Shown here in pieces: positions 1 through 7,696 of a DNA stretch of 10,627 bases. This DNA comes from Clostridiaceae bacterium (lineage in GTDB: Bacteria; Bacillota; Clostridia; Saccharofermentanales; UBA5734). Made by a program: the position numbers and the translations under genes. The stretch lies in contig JAAYKS010000001.1 of NCBI GenBank assembly GCA_012522285.1, positions 1-10,627 of the forward strand, in the 5' to 3' direction. Each line of letters opens with the position of its first letter. Position 1 is the stretch's first letter. The notes below the pieces were generated by a model. That model was not told the origin of the DNA. It saw only the letters and a program-made list of their open reading frames with translations, and made no database searches.

Positions 1-1278
1 CAATCCACCTCCCAACGAAACATAATCGCGGAAAAAGCCGGGATAGGACTTGTCCACACACCAGGGATCGTACAACGTGACCCCCTCGCGGGTGCGGGTG
101 GCCGCGACCGCAAGCGACATCGCGATGCGGTGATCGTTCCAGGATCGCGCTTCGCCGCCCCGGAGCAGGGTCTGGCCGCGGACCAACAGGCCGTCGGTCG
201 TGACGCAGATGTCCGCGCCGATCGACGCAAGGCTGTCCGCGGTGGCGGCCAGCCGGTCGCTTTCCTTGAGCCGAAGCCGCTCCGCGTGTACGAACCGGGT
301 CTCCCCCGGGGTGCAGGCGGCAGTCACGGCAAGCACGGGGACCAGATCCGGGATCTGGGACGCGTCTATCACAAGCGTGCCTTCCGCCGACTGTTCCCGA
401 TCCGCCAGTCGTGCCAGCCAATCCACAATGGCCCGGTCCCCCTGCAGCGAGTGTTCCGGCAGCCCGGCGACCCGGATGTCTCCGCCGAGCCGGTTGGCAG
501 CCAGCCAGAATGCGGCGTGGGAATAGTCGGCTTCCACTTCATAACGCGCAGGGCGATACCACTGTCCACCGCGAACGCGATACCCGCCAAACGGCATGTC
601 CGACGCCGGTTTATGGGATTCGCTCGCTGCCATCTGTTCGATCTCCACGCCAAATACGCGCTGGATTCCGATCGTCAAATCGACATAAGGGGCGGACTGC
701 AGCGGACTGGTCAGTACGAGTTCCGAATCGCCGGACAACAGCGGCAACGCGAGCAGGAGTCCGGACACATATTGTGAGCTGAGGTGTCCCGGGATCTCGT
801 AGCGGCCGGGTCGGAGCCTACCTTTGACCCGCAGGGGGAGGGCCCAGCCATCCCGATCCGGAAATACTAGCTGTGCACCGTGCCCCGCAAACGCTTCCGC
901 ATACTCCCGAATCGGACGGGCACCCAGCCGGCCACGTCCCGTAAAGACCACCGGGCGGCCGAGTGCCGCGGCGAGGGGAACCAGCAACCGCAAGGTGGTG
1001 CCGGATTCTCCGCAATCGAGGGTGTCTCCGGTCCCGGTCAATTGCCGCATGCAATCCATCGTGCGGAGGATGTCTTCGGAAGGTTCACCCAAGCCGGTCA
1101 GGATAGACCGATCTTCCAGACCGGTGCCGACCGGACGCATATCGGCCAGCGCGGCGCACAGCAACGCGCGGTGCGCACAGCTTTTGGACGCGGGAGGCGT
1201 CACCTCGCCCCGGAGGAACCCGGGGGAAAGATGCAGCTGAGGCGGACGGGCGGCCAGTACCGCGGCAATGTCAGACAT
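1..1278 (-). CDS. aroA: 3-phosphoshikimate 1-carboxyvinyltransferase (EPSP synthase), 3' end cut by window edge
   Basis: Transfers the enolpyruvyl group of PEP to shikimate-3-phosphate, the sixth step of the cytoplasmic shikimate pathway. I translated the frame by hand: 426 codons are open from the ATG at 1278 to base 1 with no stop. EPSP synthases are usually about 425-435 aa, so only a few residues are missing. Visible family motifs are PPASKSCAHR (residues 28-37, substrate Lys32/Ser33/Arg37), GESGTTLR (90-97, equivalent of the NAGTAMR loop with its glycine kept), RPI (120-122), SSQYVSG (167-173), PDLVP (310-314, catalytic Asp311), RLKESDR (336-342, Glu339 and Arg342), NDHRIAM (381-387) and DKSYPGFF (409-416, Lys410). 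All key residues are present, so it is probably active. The start codon overlaps the aroB stop by 8 bases (1271-1278), which suggests translational coupling. The ESGTTLR wording resembles clostridial enzymes. Confidence 0.96.
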   Translation of the reverse strand, partial: MSDIAAVLAARPPQLHLSPGFLRGEVTPPASKSCAHRALLCAALADMRPVGTGLEDRSILTGLGEPSEDILRTMDCMRQLTGTGDTLDCGESGTTLRLLVPLAAALGRPVVFTGRGRLGARPIREYAEAFAGHGAQLVFPDRDGWALPLRVKGRLRPGRYEIPGHLSSQYVSGLLLALPLLSGDSELVLTSPLQSAPYVDLTIGIQRVFGVEIEQMAASESHKPASDMPFGGYRVRGGQWYRPARYEVEADYSHAAFWLAANRLGGDIRVAGLPEHSLQGDRAIVDWLARLADREQSAEGTLVIDASQIPDLVPVLAVTAACTPGETRFVHAERLRLKESDRLAATADSLASIGADICVTTDGLLVRGQTLLRGGEARSWNDHRIAMSLAVAATRTREGVTLYDPWCVDKSYPGFFRDYVSLGGGL

Positions 1279-2356
1279 CCTGCCAAACCTCACTGACCAT
1301 ATGGACTGCCTGCGCCTCGTCGAGCGGGACGATGGTCGCCCGCCCGATCTCCTGCAGCAGAATAACGTGAATCTTTCCGGAACGGTTTTTCTTATCGGAA
1401 ACCACTGCCGCGGCCACTTCATTCGCATCCAGCTCCGGCGCGGCAAACGGGAGTCCAAGCCCCGCAAGCAGCGGAGGGAGCAGCGATGCCACCGCCCCGG
1501 AGGTTACCCCCAGACGGACACCCATCCGGCATGCCACGGCCATCCCGATGGCGACCGCTTCTCCGTGTGTATAACGCAGGTACCCGGTGACCCGTTCGAC
1601 CGCATGTCCGACTGTGTGCCCAAAGTTGAGCAGCATCCGCTCCCCGGATTCCCGGGTGTCCCGCACGACGACCCCTGCCTTGATCCCGACATTGCGCGCG
1701 ACCGCCCACTCCATGTCGCGGGTCGACTCTCCTGCGGCCGGGCCTCCCGCGGCACACCACCCGAACAGTTCCGCGTCCAGGATCGCACCGTGTTTGACTA
1801 CCTCCGCCATCCCGTCCGCGAAGACACGGTCCGGCAGGGTTTTAAGTGTATCCGGATCGGTCAATACAACCAGCGGCTGGTGGAAGGCTCCGACCAGATT
1901 TTTGCCGCCGGGCAGATCGATCCCGGTTTTACCGCCGACGGACGAATCCACCATTGCCAAAAGCGTCGTCGGGACCTGCACAAACGGAACGCCCCGCATC
2001 CAGGTCGCGGCCGCGAATCCACCCAGATCTCCCGGCACACCGCCGCCGAGCGCGACCACAACGTCGCTCCGGGTGACTCCGGCTTCGAGGAACCGCTCAT
2101 AGAGCCCAAACAACTCGGCTTGAGATTTGCTGGGTTCTCCCGGTGGCACGGCATGAGAACAAACCCGAAACCCGGCGTTCTCCAGAGAGTGGGTGAGACG
2201 GTTCAGATAGAGTGCCGCCACGGTTTTGTCGGTCACCACAAAAGCGGTGCGCCCCTGGACGAGGGTAGCGAGTCGGGATCCGACCTCGTCGAGCAAGCCA
2301 GGTGACACGAGCACCTCGTAGGGAGCGCCGGGGATGGGGACGGGGATGGTTCTCAT
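1271..2356 (-). CDS. aroB: 3-dehydroquinate synthase
   Basis: Converts DAHP to 3-dehydroquinate using NAD+ and a divalent metal (Zn or Co), the second shikimate step. The product is 361 aa, a normal family length. The NAD-binding segment GGGVPGDLGGFAAA (104-117) is close to the usual GGGVVGDLAGF. It is followed by VPTTLLAMVDSSVGGKTGID (128-147) and GKNLVGAFHQP (151-161). Likely metal ligands are Glu185 (GMAEVVKHG), His247 (NFGHTVGHAVE) and His264 (HGEAVAIGM). The ATG at 2356 is preceded by a GAGGT-like ribosome-binding site about 7 bases upstream. The gene lies 30 bases after aroF and overlaps aroA by 8 bases, so it is in the middle of the operon. I see no truncation or missing key residue. 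Confidence 0.97.
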   Translation of the reverse strand: MRTIPVPIPGAPYEVLVSPGLLDEVGSRLATLVQGRTAFVVTDKTVAALYLNRLTHSLENAGFRVCSHAVPPGEPSKSQAELFGLYERFLEAGVTRSDVVVALGGGVPGDLGGFAAATWMRGVPFVQVPTTLLAMVDSSVGGKTGIDLPGGKNLVGAFHQPLVVLTDPDTLKTLPDRVFADGMAEVVKHGAILDAELFGWCAAGGPAAGESTRDMEWAVARNVGIKAGVVVRDTRESGERMLLNFGHTVGHAVERVTGYLRYTHGEAVAIGMAVACRMGVRLGVTSGAVASLLPPLLAGLGLPFAAPELDANEVAAAVVSDKKNRSGKIHVILLQEIGRATIVPLDEAQAVHMVSEVWQDV

Positions 2357-2386
2357 AGTTGTACCTCGCGACTGGGGGAGACGATG

Positions 2387-3403
2387 CTACAGCGTGCGGC
2401 CGACAGCCTCCGCCACCGGGCGGAGACGCTCCATCAGGGCGGCGAACTGCTCGGGGGTCAGGGACTGCTGTCCGTCGGACAAGGCGTGTTTCGGATCGTT
2501 GTGCACTTCGATGATCAACCCGTCCGCCCCGGCGGCAATCGCCGCTTTGGCGAGGGGTTCGACCAGCCAGGCCGCTCCGCTCGCGTGGCTGGGATCGACA
2601 AAGACCGGCAAGTGAGACAGCCGTTTGATCACCGGGATCGCGCTGATGTCCAAGGTGTTGCGGGTGCTGGTTTCAAATGTGCGGATGCCGCGTTCGCAAA
2701 GGATCACGTCCGGGTTGCCGCCGTTCATGACGTACTCCGCAGACATCAGCAGTTCTTCAATCGAGTTGGAAAATCCGCGTTTGAGCAAAATCGGCTTGCG
2801 CAGGCGGCCGAGTTCCTTGAGGAGCTCAAAGTTCTGCATGTTGCGCGCGCCGACCTGAACGACATCGACAAACTCGTTGAACAACTCGATTTGGGAAGGG
2901 TTGGTGATTTCGGAAACGACCGGCAAACCGGTTGCTCCCTTTGCTTTTTTCATGTACATCAATCCCTCGGCGCGCAGACCCTGGAACGCATAGGGGGAGG
3001 TGCGGGGTTTGAACGCACCGCCGCGGAGCATGCCGGCACCTGCTGTCGCGACCGCCTCCGCGATCCCGCACACTTGCTCTTCGCTTTCGACCGAACAGGG
3101 GCCGGCCGCGACACAAATACGTTGGCCACCGGCTGTCAGGGAACCGATCCGCACGAGGCTGTCGTCCGGGTGGAACTTGCGGTTCGCACGCTTGAACGGT
3201 TCCGACACTTTCATGACCCGTTCCACGGCGTCCTGCATCTCCAGTGCGGGCATTTCAATCGCGGACGTGTCGCCGATCAGTCCGACGACGGTCGTGTCGC
3301 TCCCGAAAATCGGCGCCGCCGTAACCCCGTAGGTCGCCTCGATCCAGGCGCGCAGCTCTTCGACTTTTTCGCGGGTGATTCCCCGCTTCAATACCAGAAT
3401 CAT
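2387..3403 (-). CDS. aroF: 3-deoxy-7-phosphoheptulonate (DAHP) synthase, type I-beta with N-terminal regulatory domain
   Basis: Condenses PEP and erythrose-4-phosphate to DAHP, the committed first step of aromatic synthesis. From the ATG at 3403 it is 338 aa. An in-frame upstream ATG (3427) would add MRRRRRTD, but the 3403 start has a strong GAAGGAGAA ribosome-binding site and an ATGA overlap with the aroEK stop, so it is preferred. Residues 1 to about 70 form a ferredoxin-like domain as in the Thermotoga enzyme, where it carries tyrosine/phenylalanine feedback control. The catalytic barrel shows AAGPCSVES (99-107), FKPRTSPYAFQG (131-142), GARNMQN (185-191) and DPSHASG (270-276). Expected metal ligands are Cys103, His273, Glu299 and Asp310. 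The family also includes chorismate-mutase fusions, but here the N-terminus is the ferredoxin-like type. The symbol aroF follows common clostridial naming; aroG or aroA would also be used. Confidence 0.95.
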   Translation of the reverse strand: MILVLKRGITREKVEELRAWIEATYGVTAAPIFGSDTTVVGLIGDTSAIEMPALEMQDAVERVMKVSEPFKRANRKFHPDDSLVRIGSLTAGGQRICVAAGPCSVESEEQVCGIAEAVATAGAGMLRGGAFKPRTSPYAFQGLRAEGLMYMKKAKGATGLPVVSEITNPSQIELFNEFVDVVQVGARNMQNFELLKELGRLRKPILLKRGFSNSIEELLMSAEYVMNGGNPDVILCERGIRTFETSTRNTLDISAIPVIKRLSHLPVFVDPSHASGAAWLVEPLAKAAIAAGADGLIIEVHNDPKHALSDGQQSLTPEQFAALMERLRPVAEAVGRTL

Positions 3404-4797
3404 GTCTGTTCTCCTTCTTCGCCGCATCCCAGTGCCGCAATCAATTCCCGCGCGGTGTCGACGGCGTCGTTTGGTCCGGTGTTGTCGATGACCAGGTCGG
3501 CCCTGGCCAGATATTCGGGCATCCGCTGGCTGTACAGCAGATCCGCCTTGTCGCGTGCGTCGCCGTCCAGCAGAGGCCGGCCGGTCTTGCGACCCACACG
3601 CCGCAGGATGCTTTCCAGCCGCGTGTCCAACAGGATGACCAGCGCCGGCGCGTCCTCCACGGTTGCCATGGAGGCATCCTGGAGCAAGGTTCCCCCGCCG
3701 GTGGCCACCAGAGCGGAACCCGGCTCACGGAGCGTTTCCTCCAATACGCGGGTCTCGATGCGGCGGAACGCGGGCTCCCCGTCCTGACTGAACAAATCAG
3801 GGATGCTCTTGCCCGCAGCCGACCGGATCCGGTCATCCAGGTCGACAAAGGGGATGCCGATCTTTTCGGCGGCGATGCGTCCCACCGTACTCTTGCCGCT
3901 GCCCATAAAGCCGGTGAGCAGATATTTTACCGTGTTCTGGCGAAGCAGCTCGCGGGACAGTCCGACCGGAATCCCCGCCAACCGCGCGCGCACCTCCGGG
4001 TCGTCCCATGCCGGTCCGGGATTCCAGATCCGCTGGGCTGCAAGCGCTTGCTCAAACAACATGCGGAGCCCGCTCTGCACCCGGGCACCGCCCGACCGGG
4101 CGAACAGCAAAAGCCGGGTCGCCGGCGGATTGTAGACACTGTCAAATACAAAAGACGTGCGGGCGGCAATTTCCCGGGTGACCGGAACCCCGCGCACATG
4201 CGGCCACATGCCGGCCGGCGAACCGTTGAGCAGGGTGTCCGCATGCCCGGCCCGCGTGAGCCCGCCTTCGATGACCGAGACGTCTTCGAGTCCGGTTCCC
4301 CGGGAGATGTCAGCCGCCAGACGGCGTGCCTTTTCGATCCCGGGCGACAGGATGCGGATGGACGCCGCACCCGCCAACGCGGCTTCGAAGCCCATGGTGC
4401 GCGACGCGCCGCCCGCACCGACCAGCAGTACCCGGCGGCCGGCCAAAGGGACACCGCAGGCCAAAAAGCCGGTGCCGTCGGTGTTGTAACCCTTTTTCCT
4501 GCTGACGGTATTGACCGCCCCGTACCGCGCGGCGGACGAATGGAGGTCTTGTAGATAGGGGATCACTTTTTCTTTGAACGGGATGGTGACATTGAACCCG
4601 TCCAGATTGTCGAGCAGCCGCGGCACCAGTGTATCCAGCGCTTCGGGCGTCACGTCGAGCAGCTCGTAGGTTCCGCGGATCCCCGCCGCGTCCATGATTC
4701 TCTCATGAATCAAAGGAGACAGGCTGTGGCCGAGCGGGTGCCCGATCAGTCCGTACCGGCGGACCCGCCCGTTTCCGTTTTCACCGTTCGCAGACAT
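3400..4797 (-). CDS. aroE-aroK: Bifunctional shikimate dehydrogenase / shikimate kinase fusion
   Basis: One 465-aa reading frame carries two consecutive pathway enzymes. Residues 12 to about 260 are shikimate dehydrogenase (3-dehydroshikimate to shikimate): GHSLSPLIH (23-31, shikimate-binding Ser25/Ser27), NVTIPFKEK (69-77, catalytic Lys75), AVNTV (94-98), YNTDGTGF (104-111, catalytic Asp107), GAGGASR (127-133) and a QSGLRMLFEQA element (241-251). Residues 290 to about 458 are shikimate kinase (shikimate to shikimate-3-phosphate): Walker A GFMGSGKST (296-304), FVDLDDRI (317-324), FRRIE (344-348, with Arg345), GGG (367-369) and a lid around GRKTGRPLLDG (402-412). The linker is about 261-290. 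The NADP-preferring NRTxxR loop of AroE reads SPGIEK (151-156) here. The start at 4797 lies inside the tyrA 3' end, overlapping it by 17 bases, with GGAGGG just upstream; the stop overlaps aroF as ATGA. Both halves keep their catalytic residues. Confidence 0.94.
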   Translation of the reverse strand: MSANGENGNGRVRRYGLIGHPLGHSLSPLIHERIMDAAGIRGTYELLDVTPEALDTLVPRLLDNLDGFNVTIPFKEKVIPYLQDLHSSAARYGAVNTVSRKKGYNTDGTGFLACGVPLAGRRVLLVGAGGASRTMGFEAALAGAASIRILSPGIEKARRLAADISRGTGLEDVSVIEGGLTRAGHADTLLNGSPAGMWPHVRGVPVTREIAARTSFVFDSVYNPPATRLLLFARSGGARVQSGLRMLFEQALAAQRIWNPGPAWDDPEVRARLAGIPVGLSRELLRQNTVKYLLTGFMGSGKSTVGRIAAEKIGIPFVDLDDRIRSAAGKSIPDLFSQDGEPAFRRIETRVLEETLREPGSALVATGGGTLLQDASMATVEDAPALVILLDTRLESILRRVGRKTGRPLLDGDARDKADLLYSQRMPEYLARADLVIDNTGPNDAVDTARELIAALGCGEEGEQT

Positions 4798-5944
4798 ATC
4801 CGCCCTCCGTCAAAGCCGATACGGCGGCTTCCAGTTGATGGCTGTCGTGTAGCAGGATCCGCAGAACCCCGCTTTCATACGAGCGTACATTCGTGATGTC
4901 CATGTTGCGTATACTGATCCCCCTCTCCCCGAGGAGGGACGCGACACCGGCAAGCGCGCCGGGCTGGTCCGGAATCTGGATTTTGAGAGTGGCATACGAT
5001 TCCAGAGCGCCATGGCCCGAGGCCGGAAGTCCCGACCGATAAGCGGCACCCGCCTCAAACAGGGATCGCAGCGTTTCGGCGTCTCCGTCCCCGATCGCAG
5101 CCCGGAACCGGTCCAGCACATCGGAAAAGGCGTCCAGTACCGGCAGCAGCGCGGGGGCGGACTGCAGACAAATGCCGGTCCAGAGGGAAGGACTGGCCGA
5201 TGCGATGCGCGTGATGTCCTTGAAACCTCCGGCCGCCAGACGGGACAGCACGCGGTCGTCCTGCTCGGCCGCCAATACCGAAAGTGCGGCTGCCACCGCA
5301 TGTGGGAGGTGGCTGATGGCCGCGACGGCGTGGTCGTGGACGCCGGCCTCCATGCGCATCGGGAGTGCTCCCATGTCTCGAACCAGCTCGGCCAGAGATT
5401 CGGCGTCTCTTTCGGTCTGCGCACATGATGCGGGGGTGTCCCGCTCCGGTGCACTGATCACGTATACCGCGCCTTCCAGCAGATCCGCCGAAGAACACAG
5501 ATATCCCGTGCGTTCCGACCCCGCCATGGGGTGACCGCCGATGAATCGGGGCAGGTGCCCCAACGCCTGCAGCACCGGCAGTTTCACACTCCCGGCATCG
5601 GTCAGGATGCCGTCACAGTGGGCCGCGGCGCGTTGTGCCAGAGCAGGGAGCGTATCGACCGGAGTGCATAAAAAAACGACGTCGCATCCGGTCAACGCGG
5701 AAAACGGGTCGCTGGCAGCGCCTGTTTCCAATGGCCGGAGACGCGCCCCCTGATCGATCGCACCGTCCGCGATCGCAGCTGCGAGCACCTCCGGTTTTCG
5801 GTCCAGCCCGACCACACGGGTCAGTCCAGCCCGTTTTTTGAGCGCTTTTGCGATCGAACCTCCGATCAGTCCGAGTCCGACCACGCCCGCGGTATGAAGA
5901 TGGACAGGTCCCCCGGATGACGGGACCTTTTCAATGTTGTTCAT
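4781..5944 (-). CDS. tyrA: Prephenate dehydrogenase with C-terminal ACT domain
   Basis: Oxidatively decarboxylates prephenate to 4-hydroxyphenylpyruvate, the tyrosine branch after chorismate. The product is 387 aa. It begins with a Rossmann NAD(P)-binding loop GLGLIGGS (23-30) ending near Asp48. Catalytic-domain motifs follow: TDAGSVK (115-121, Ser119), GGHPMAGSE (136-144, His138), SHLPHAVA (211-218, His212 and His215) and FKDITRIA (241-248, Arg246). Residues from about 317 to the end form an ACT domain (LKIQIPDQPGALAGVASLL, 320-338), usually a tyrosine-binding feedback module. The first gene of the operon, it starts with ATG at 5944 preceded by AGGAAGGA. I place it in the monofunctional TyrA family with no chorismate mutase attached. 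An arogenate dehydrogenase cannot be ruled out from sequence alone. Confidence 0.94.
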   Translation of the reverse strand: MNNIEKVPSSGGPVHLHTAGVVGLGLIGGSIAKALKKRAGLTRVVGLDRKPEVLAAAIADGAIDQGARLRPLETGAASDPFSALTGCDVVFLCTPVDTLPALAQRAAAHCDGILTDAGSVKLPVLQALGHLPRFIGGHPMAGSERTGYLCSSADLLEGAVYVISAPERDTPASCAQTERDAESLAELVRDMGALPMRMEAGVHDHAVAAISHLPHAVAAALSVLAAEQDDRVLSRLAAGGFKDITRIASASPSLWTGICLQSAPALLPVLDAFSDVLDRFRAAIGDGDAETLRSLFEAGAAYRSGLPASGHGALESYATLKIQIPDQPGALAGVASLLGERGISIRNMDITNVRSYESGVLRILLHDSHQLEAAVSALTEGGYVCER

Positions 5945-5994
5945 GCCGGATCCTTCCTCTGCCTCGCTACCTTTACTGCCTGGAAGTACGGTCT

Positions 5995-6023
5995 ATTGTG
6001 CTGTGTTTTGACCGCCTCGTCAA
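5995..6023 (-). promoter_or_regulatory. Candidate sigma-A-type promoter of the tyrA-aroEK-aroF-aroB-aroA operon
   Basis: On the minus strand a -35 box TTGACG (6018-6023) is followed by a 17-base spacer and a -10 box CACAAT (5995-6000). These match the consensus at 5 of 6 and 4 of 6 positions. Transcription would start near 5988, leaving a leader of roughly 44 bases before the tyrA ATG. This is the best match in the 160-base gap between pilT and tyrA. It is too close to the gene for a T-box or long attenuator to fit downstream of it. Inferred from consensus only. Confidence 0.5.
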
Positions 6024-6078
6024 TTCGCATATCGTTCAGAAACACACGTCCTTTCGACTTCTGTCGACGCATGCCTGC

Positions 6079-6101
6079 AAAAAACGAACCCGAAAGGGCG
6101 G
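6079..6101 (-). terminator. Weak candidate intrinsic terminator after pilT
   Basis: Directly after the pilT stop, the minus strand reads a short hairpin, GCCC-TTTC-GGGT, then TCG and a run of six T (6084 down to 6079). The stem is only four pairs, one of them G-U, and the T run is separated from it by three bases. It may act as a weak terminator separating the pilus transcript from the aromatic operon, or leak. This is a marginal call. Confidence 0.3.
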
Positions 6102-6104
6102 AAA

Positions 6105-7166
6105 TTATCCCAGATAACGCTGGATGCCCTCCGAGTTGGCGGCATAGTGCGTCGCGTCGGAACGGCTGATGTCACCTGACTTGAAGAGCGCGGCCAAAGA
6201 AAGGTCCATGGTCGACATTCCCTGGTCGCCGGCCATCTGCATGACGCCTTCGATCTGGGGAGTTTTGCCCTCGCGGATCATGTTCCGGATCGCTCCGTTC
6301 GCACGCATAATCTCAAACGCCGGCACCTGCCCGTGTCGCTCCGAGGGAATCAACTGCTGGGATACGACCGCCTGCAATACCGTGGACAACTGCACCTTGA
6401 TCTGCTGCTGCTGGTTTGGCGGGAAGATGTCCACGATCCGGTCGATCGTCTTGGCAGCGCCGACCGTATGCAGCGTCGACAGCACCAGATGGCCGGTTTC
6501 GGCCGCGGTCAGCGCGATCGAGATGGTTTCGAGGTCGCGCATTTCCCCGATCAGGATGACATCGGGGGACTCCCGCATGGCCGCACGCAGACCGGCGGCA
6601 TAGGACAAGGTGTCGGATCCGATCTCCCGCTGGTTGATGATGCTGGTGTTGTGCCGGTGGAGGTATTCGATCGGATCTTCGAGCGTCAGCACATGGCAGG
6701 CACGCTCCCGGTTGATTTTGTCAATGATCGCCGCCAGCGTCGTGGTCTTGCCGCAGCCGGTGGGGCCGGTGACCAGCACCAGCCCGCGGTTGAGCCGGGC
6801 CAGGTCCAGCACGACGGACGGAATGCGCAACGCCTTGGGATCCGGCAGATCGAGATAGATCCGCCGGATCGAGATGGCACAGGAGCCGCGCTGGGTGAAC
6901 GTGTTGACCCGAAAGCGGCCGATTTCGGGCAGCGACATCGCAAAGTCGCATTCCCCGTTGTCCTGATATGCCTGGATGTCGCGCAACCGCGTCATCAGGC
7001 GCTCGGACACCGCCTGGGTGTCCGCCGGACTGAGTTTCTCATCCGCGAGGCCGCTGCGCACCAGCACACCGTCCACTTTGAGCATCGGGGGAACGCCGAC
7101 CGTGATAAACACGTCGGACGCGTTGCGCCTGACCGCCTCTTTGAGAATTGCAACGATATCCAACAT
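6105..7166 (-). CDS. pilT: Type IV pilus twitching motility ATPase PilT (retraction)
   Basis: Cytoplasmic hexameric ATPase that powers pilus disassembly and retraction. The product is 353 aa, within the usual 340-370. Motifs in order are Walker A GPTGCGKTT (134-142), Asp box LEDPIEY (162-168), Walker B DVILIGEMRD (202-211), His box HLVLSTLHT (226-234) and the PilT-typical AIRNMIREGK near residues 286-295. The longer N-terminal domain of the assembly ATPase PilB is absent, and the GEMRDLETI wording is PilT-like. I chose ATG at 7166 over the TTG at 7169 because GGAAGGA sits 7 bases upstream. The gene begins 3 bases after the stop of the PilX-like gene and closes the pilus operon. A PilU-type paralogue is possible, since the two are hard to separate without a tree. 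Confidence 0.93.
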   Translation of the reverse strand: MLDIVAILKEAVRRNASDVFITVGVPPMLKVDGVLVRSGLADEKLSPADTQAVSERLMTRLRDIQAYQDNGECDFAMSLPEIGRFRVNTFTQRGSCAISIRRIYLDLPDPKALRIPSVVLDLARLNRGLVLVTGPTGCGKTTTLAAIIDKINRERACHVLTLEDPIEYLHRHNTSIINQREIGSDTLSYAAGLRAAMRESPDVILIGEMRDLETISIALTAAETGHLVLSTLHTVGAAKTIDRIVDIFPPNQQQQIKVQLSTVLQAVVSQQLIPSERHGQVPAFEIMRANGAIRNMIREGKTPQIEGVMQMAGDQGMSTMDLSLAALFKSGDISRSDATHYAANSEGIQRYLG

Positions 7167-7169
7167 CAA

Positions 7170-7682
7170 TCAGTCCTTCCCATCCCACAGTCCGCCGGGC
7201 TCGGTCCCGTACACGAACGGTTTCTGGAACTGGCTCCACCGCCCGATACGGGGGGTCTCTTCCGCCACACGGCCATCTTCCCCGACCGGCCACTCCAGCT
7301 TCACCTGGATGCCTCTTCCTTCCGGATCACCCGCCACTGCCTCCAGTGTCAGGTGCCCAGCTTCGGTTCGGCAGACGACGTCGGCGATCCCCTCTACGCG
7401 GAGACTCGTCAACCGGTCGGCGAGCGCAGTGGCCGCTCCCTCTTCTCCCGCTTCTCTATCGGCCGCGGCCAGCAGACGTTCGGCGCTTGCGTCAAACCGG
7501 TAATACTCCGCGGACCAGTCCGCATGGCGGCGCGCCAGTCGAAGATTGGCGGATGCCGCGGTCAGTGCCATCGCACCGAACACGGCCAGGAGCACTACCA
7601 TCAGGACAATCAGGACGGACGCACTGCCGCGGCGTGACCGCATGCGCGCAAGATGCTGTCCGGATTTTGTGACATTGCGCAT
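7170..7682 (-). CDS. PilX/GspK-like minor pilin (one N-terminal TM segment, no Glu+5)
   Basis: A 170-aa protein with a basic N-terminus, then RRG and a 20-residue hydrophobic stretch (about 21-41, SVLIVLMVVLLAVFGAMALT), followed by a soluble domain rich in Ala, Glu and Arg. The G-SASVL junction at residues 19-24 looks like a prepilin peptidase site in which Glu+5 is replaced by Leu. Among minor pilins, lack of Glu+5 is a known trait of the GspK tip subunit, and a PilX-like Arg-Gly-hydrophobic start fits too. ATG 7682 is preferred because GGGAGGG lies 6 bases upstream. The alternative ATG at 7700 overlaps the previous stop as ATGA but has no ribosome-binding site. No catalytic motif is visible. 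Its assignment to the pilus tip or initiation complex is an inference from topology and position between a prepilin gene and pilT. Confidence 0.68.
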   Translation of the reverse strand: MRNVTKSGQHLARMRSRRGSASVLIVLMVVLLAVFGAMALTAASANLRLARRHADWSAEYYRFDASAERLLAAADREAGEEGAATALADRLTSLRVEGIADVVCRTEAGHLTLEAVAGDPEGRGIQVKLEWPVGEDGRVAEETPRIGRWSQFQKPFVYGTEPGGLWDGKD

Positions 7683-7688
7683 CTTCTT

Positions 7689-7695
7689 CCCTCCC
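7689..7695 (-). promoter_or_regulatory. Ribosome-binding site deciding the start of the PilX-like gene
   Basis: GGGAGGG on the minus strand stands 6 bases before the ATG at 7682 and downstream of the competing ATG at 7700. It therefore supports the shorter protein. It lies just after the stop of the preceding prepilin gene, so ribosomes finishing that gene could reload here. Confidence 0.6.
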
Positions 7696-7696
7696 G

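Noticed and set aside
1268..2305. Open plus-strand frame of 345 codons
   Set aside because: Fully antisense to aroB, with Arg/His/Gln-rich composition and no motif. It is a shadow of aroB codon usage.
2384..3787. Open plus-strand frame of 467 codons
   Set aside because: It lies antisense to aroF and the aroEK 3' end, both of which have clear family motifs. Long antisense frames are common in GC-rich coding DNA, and its protein has no recognisable domain.
5945..6104. Possible T-box or other riboswitch before tyrA
   Set aside because: No T-box core resembling AGGGTGGNACC and no long stem array. The predicted leader of about 44 bases is too short for one.
5945..7166. Functional link between the pilus genes and the aromatic operon
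   Set aside because: The two blocks are neighbours only. A promoter candidate and a weak terminator separate them, and no shared substrate or domain is seen.
6333..7637. Open plus-strand frame of 434 codons
   Set aside because: Antisense to pilT and the PilX-like gene, with low-information composition and no ribosome-binding site that stands out.
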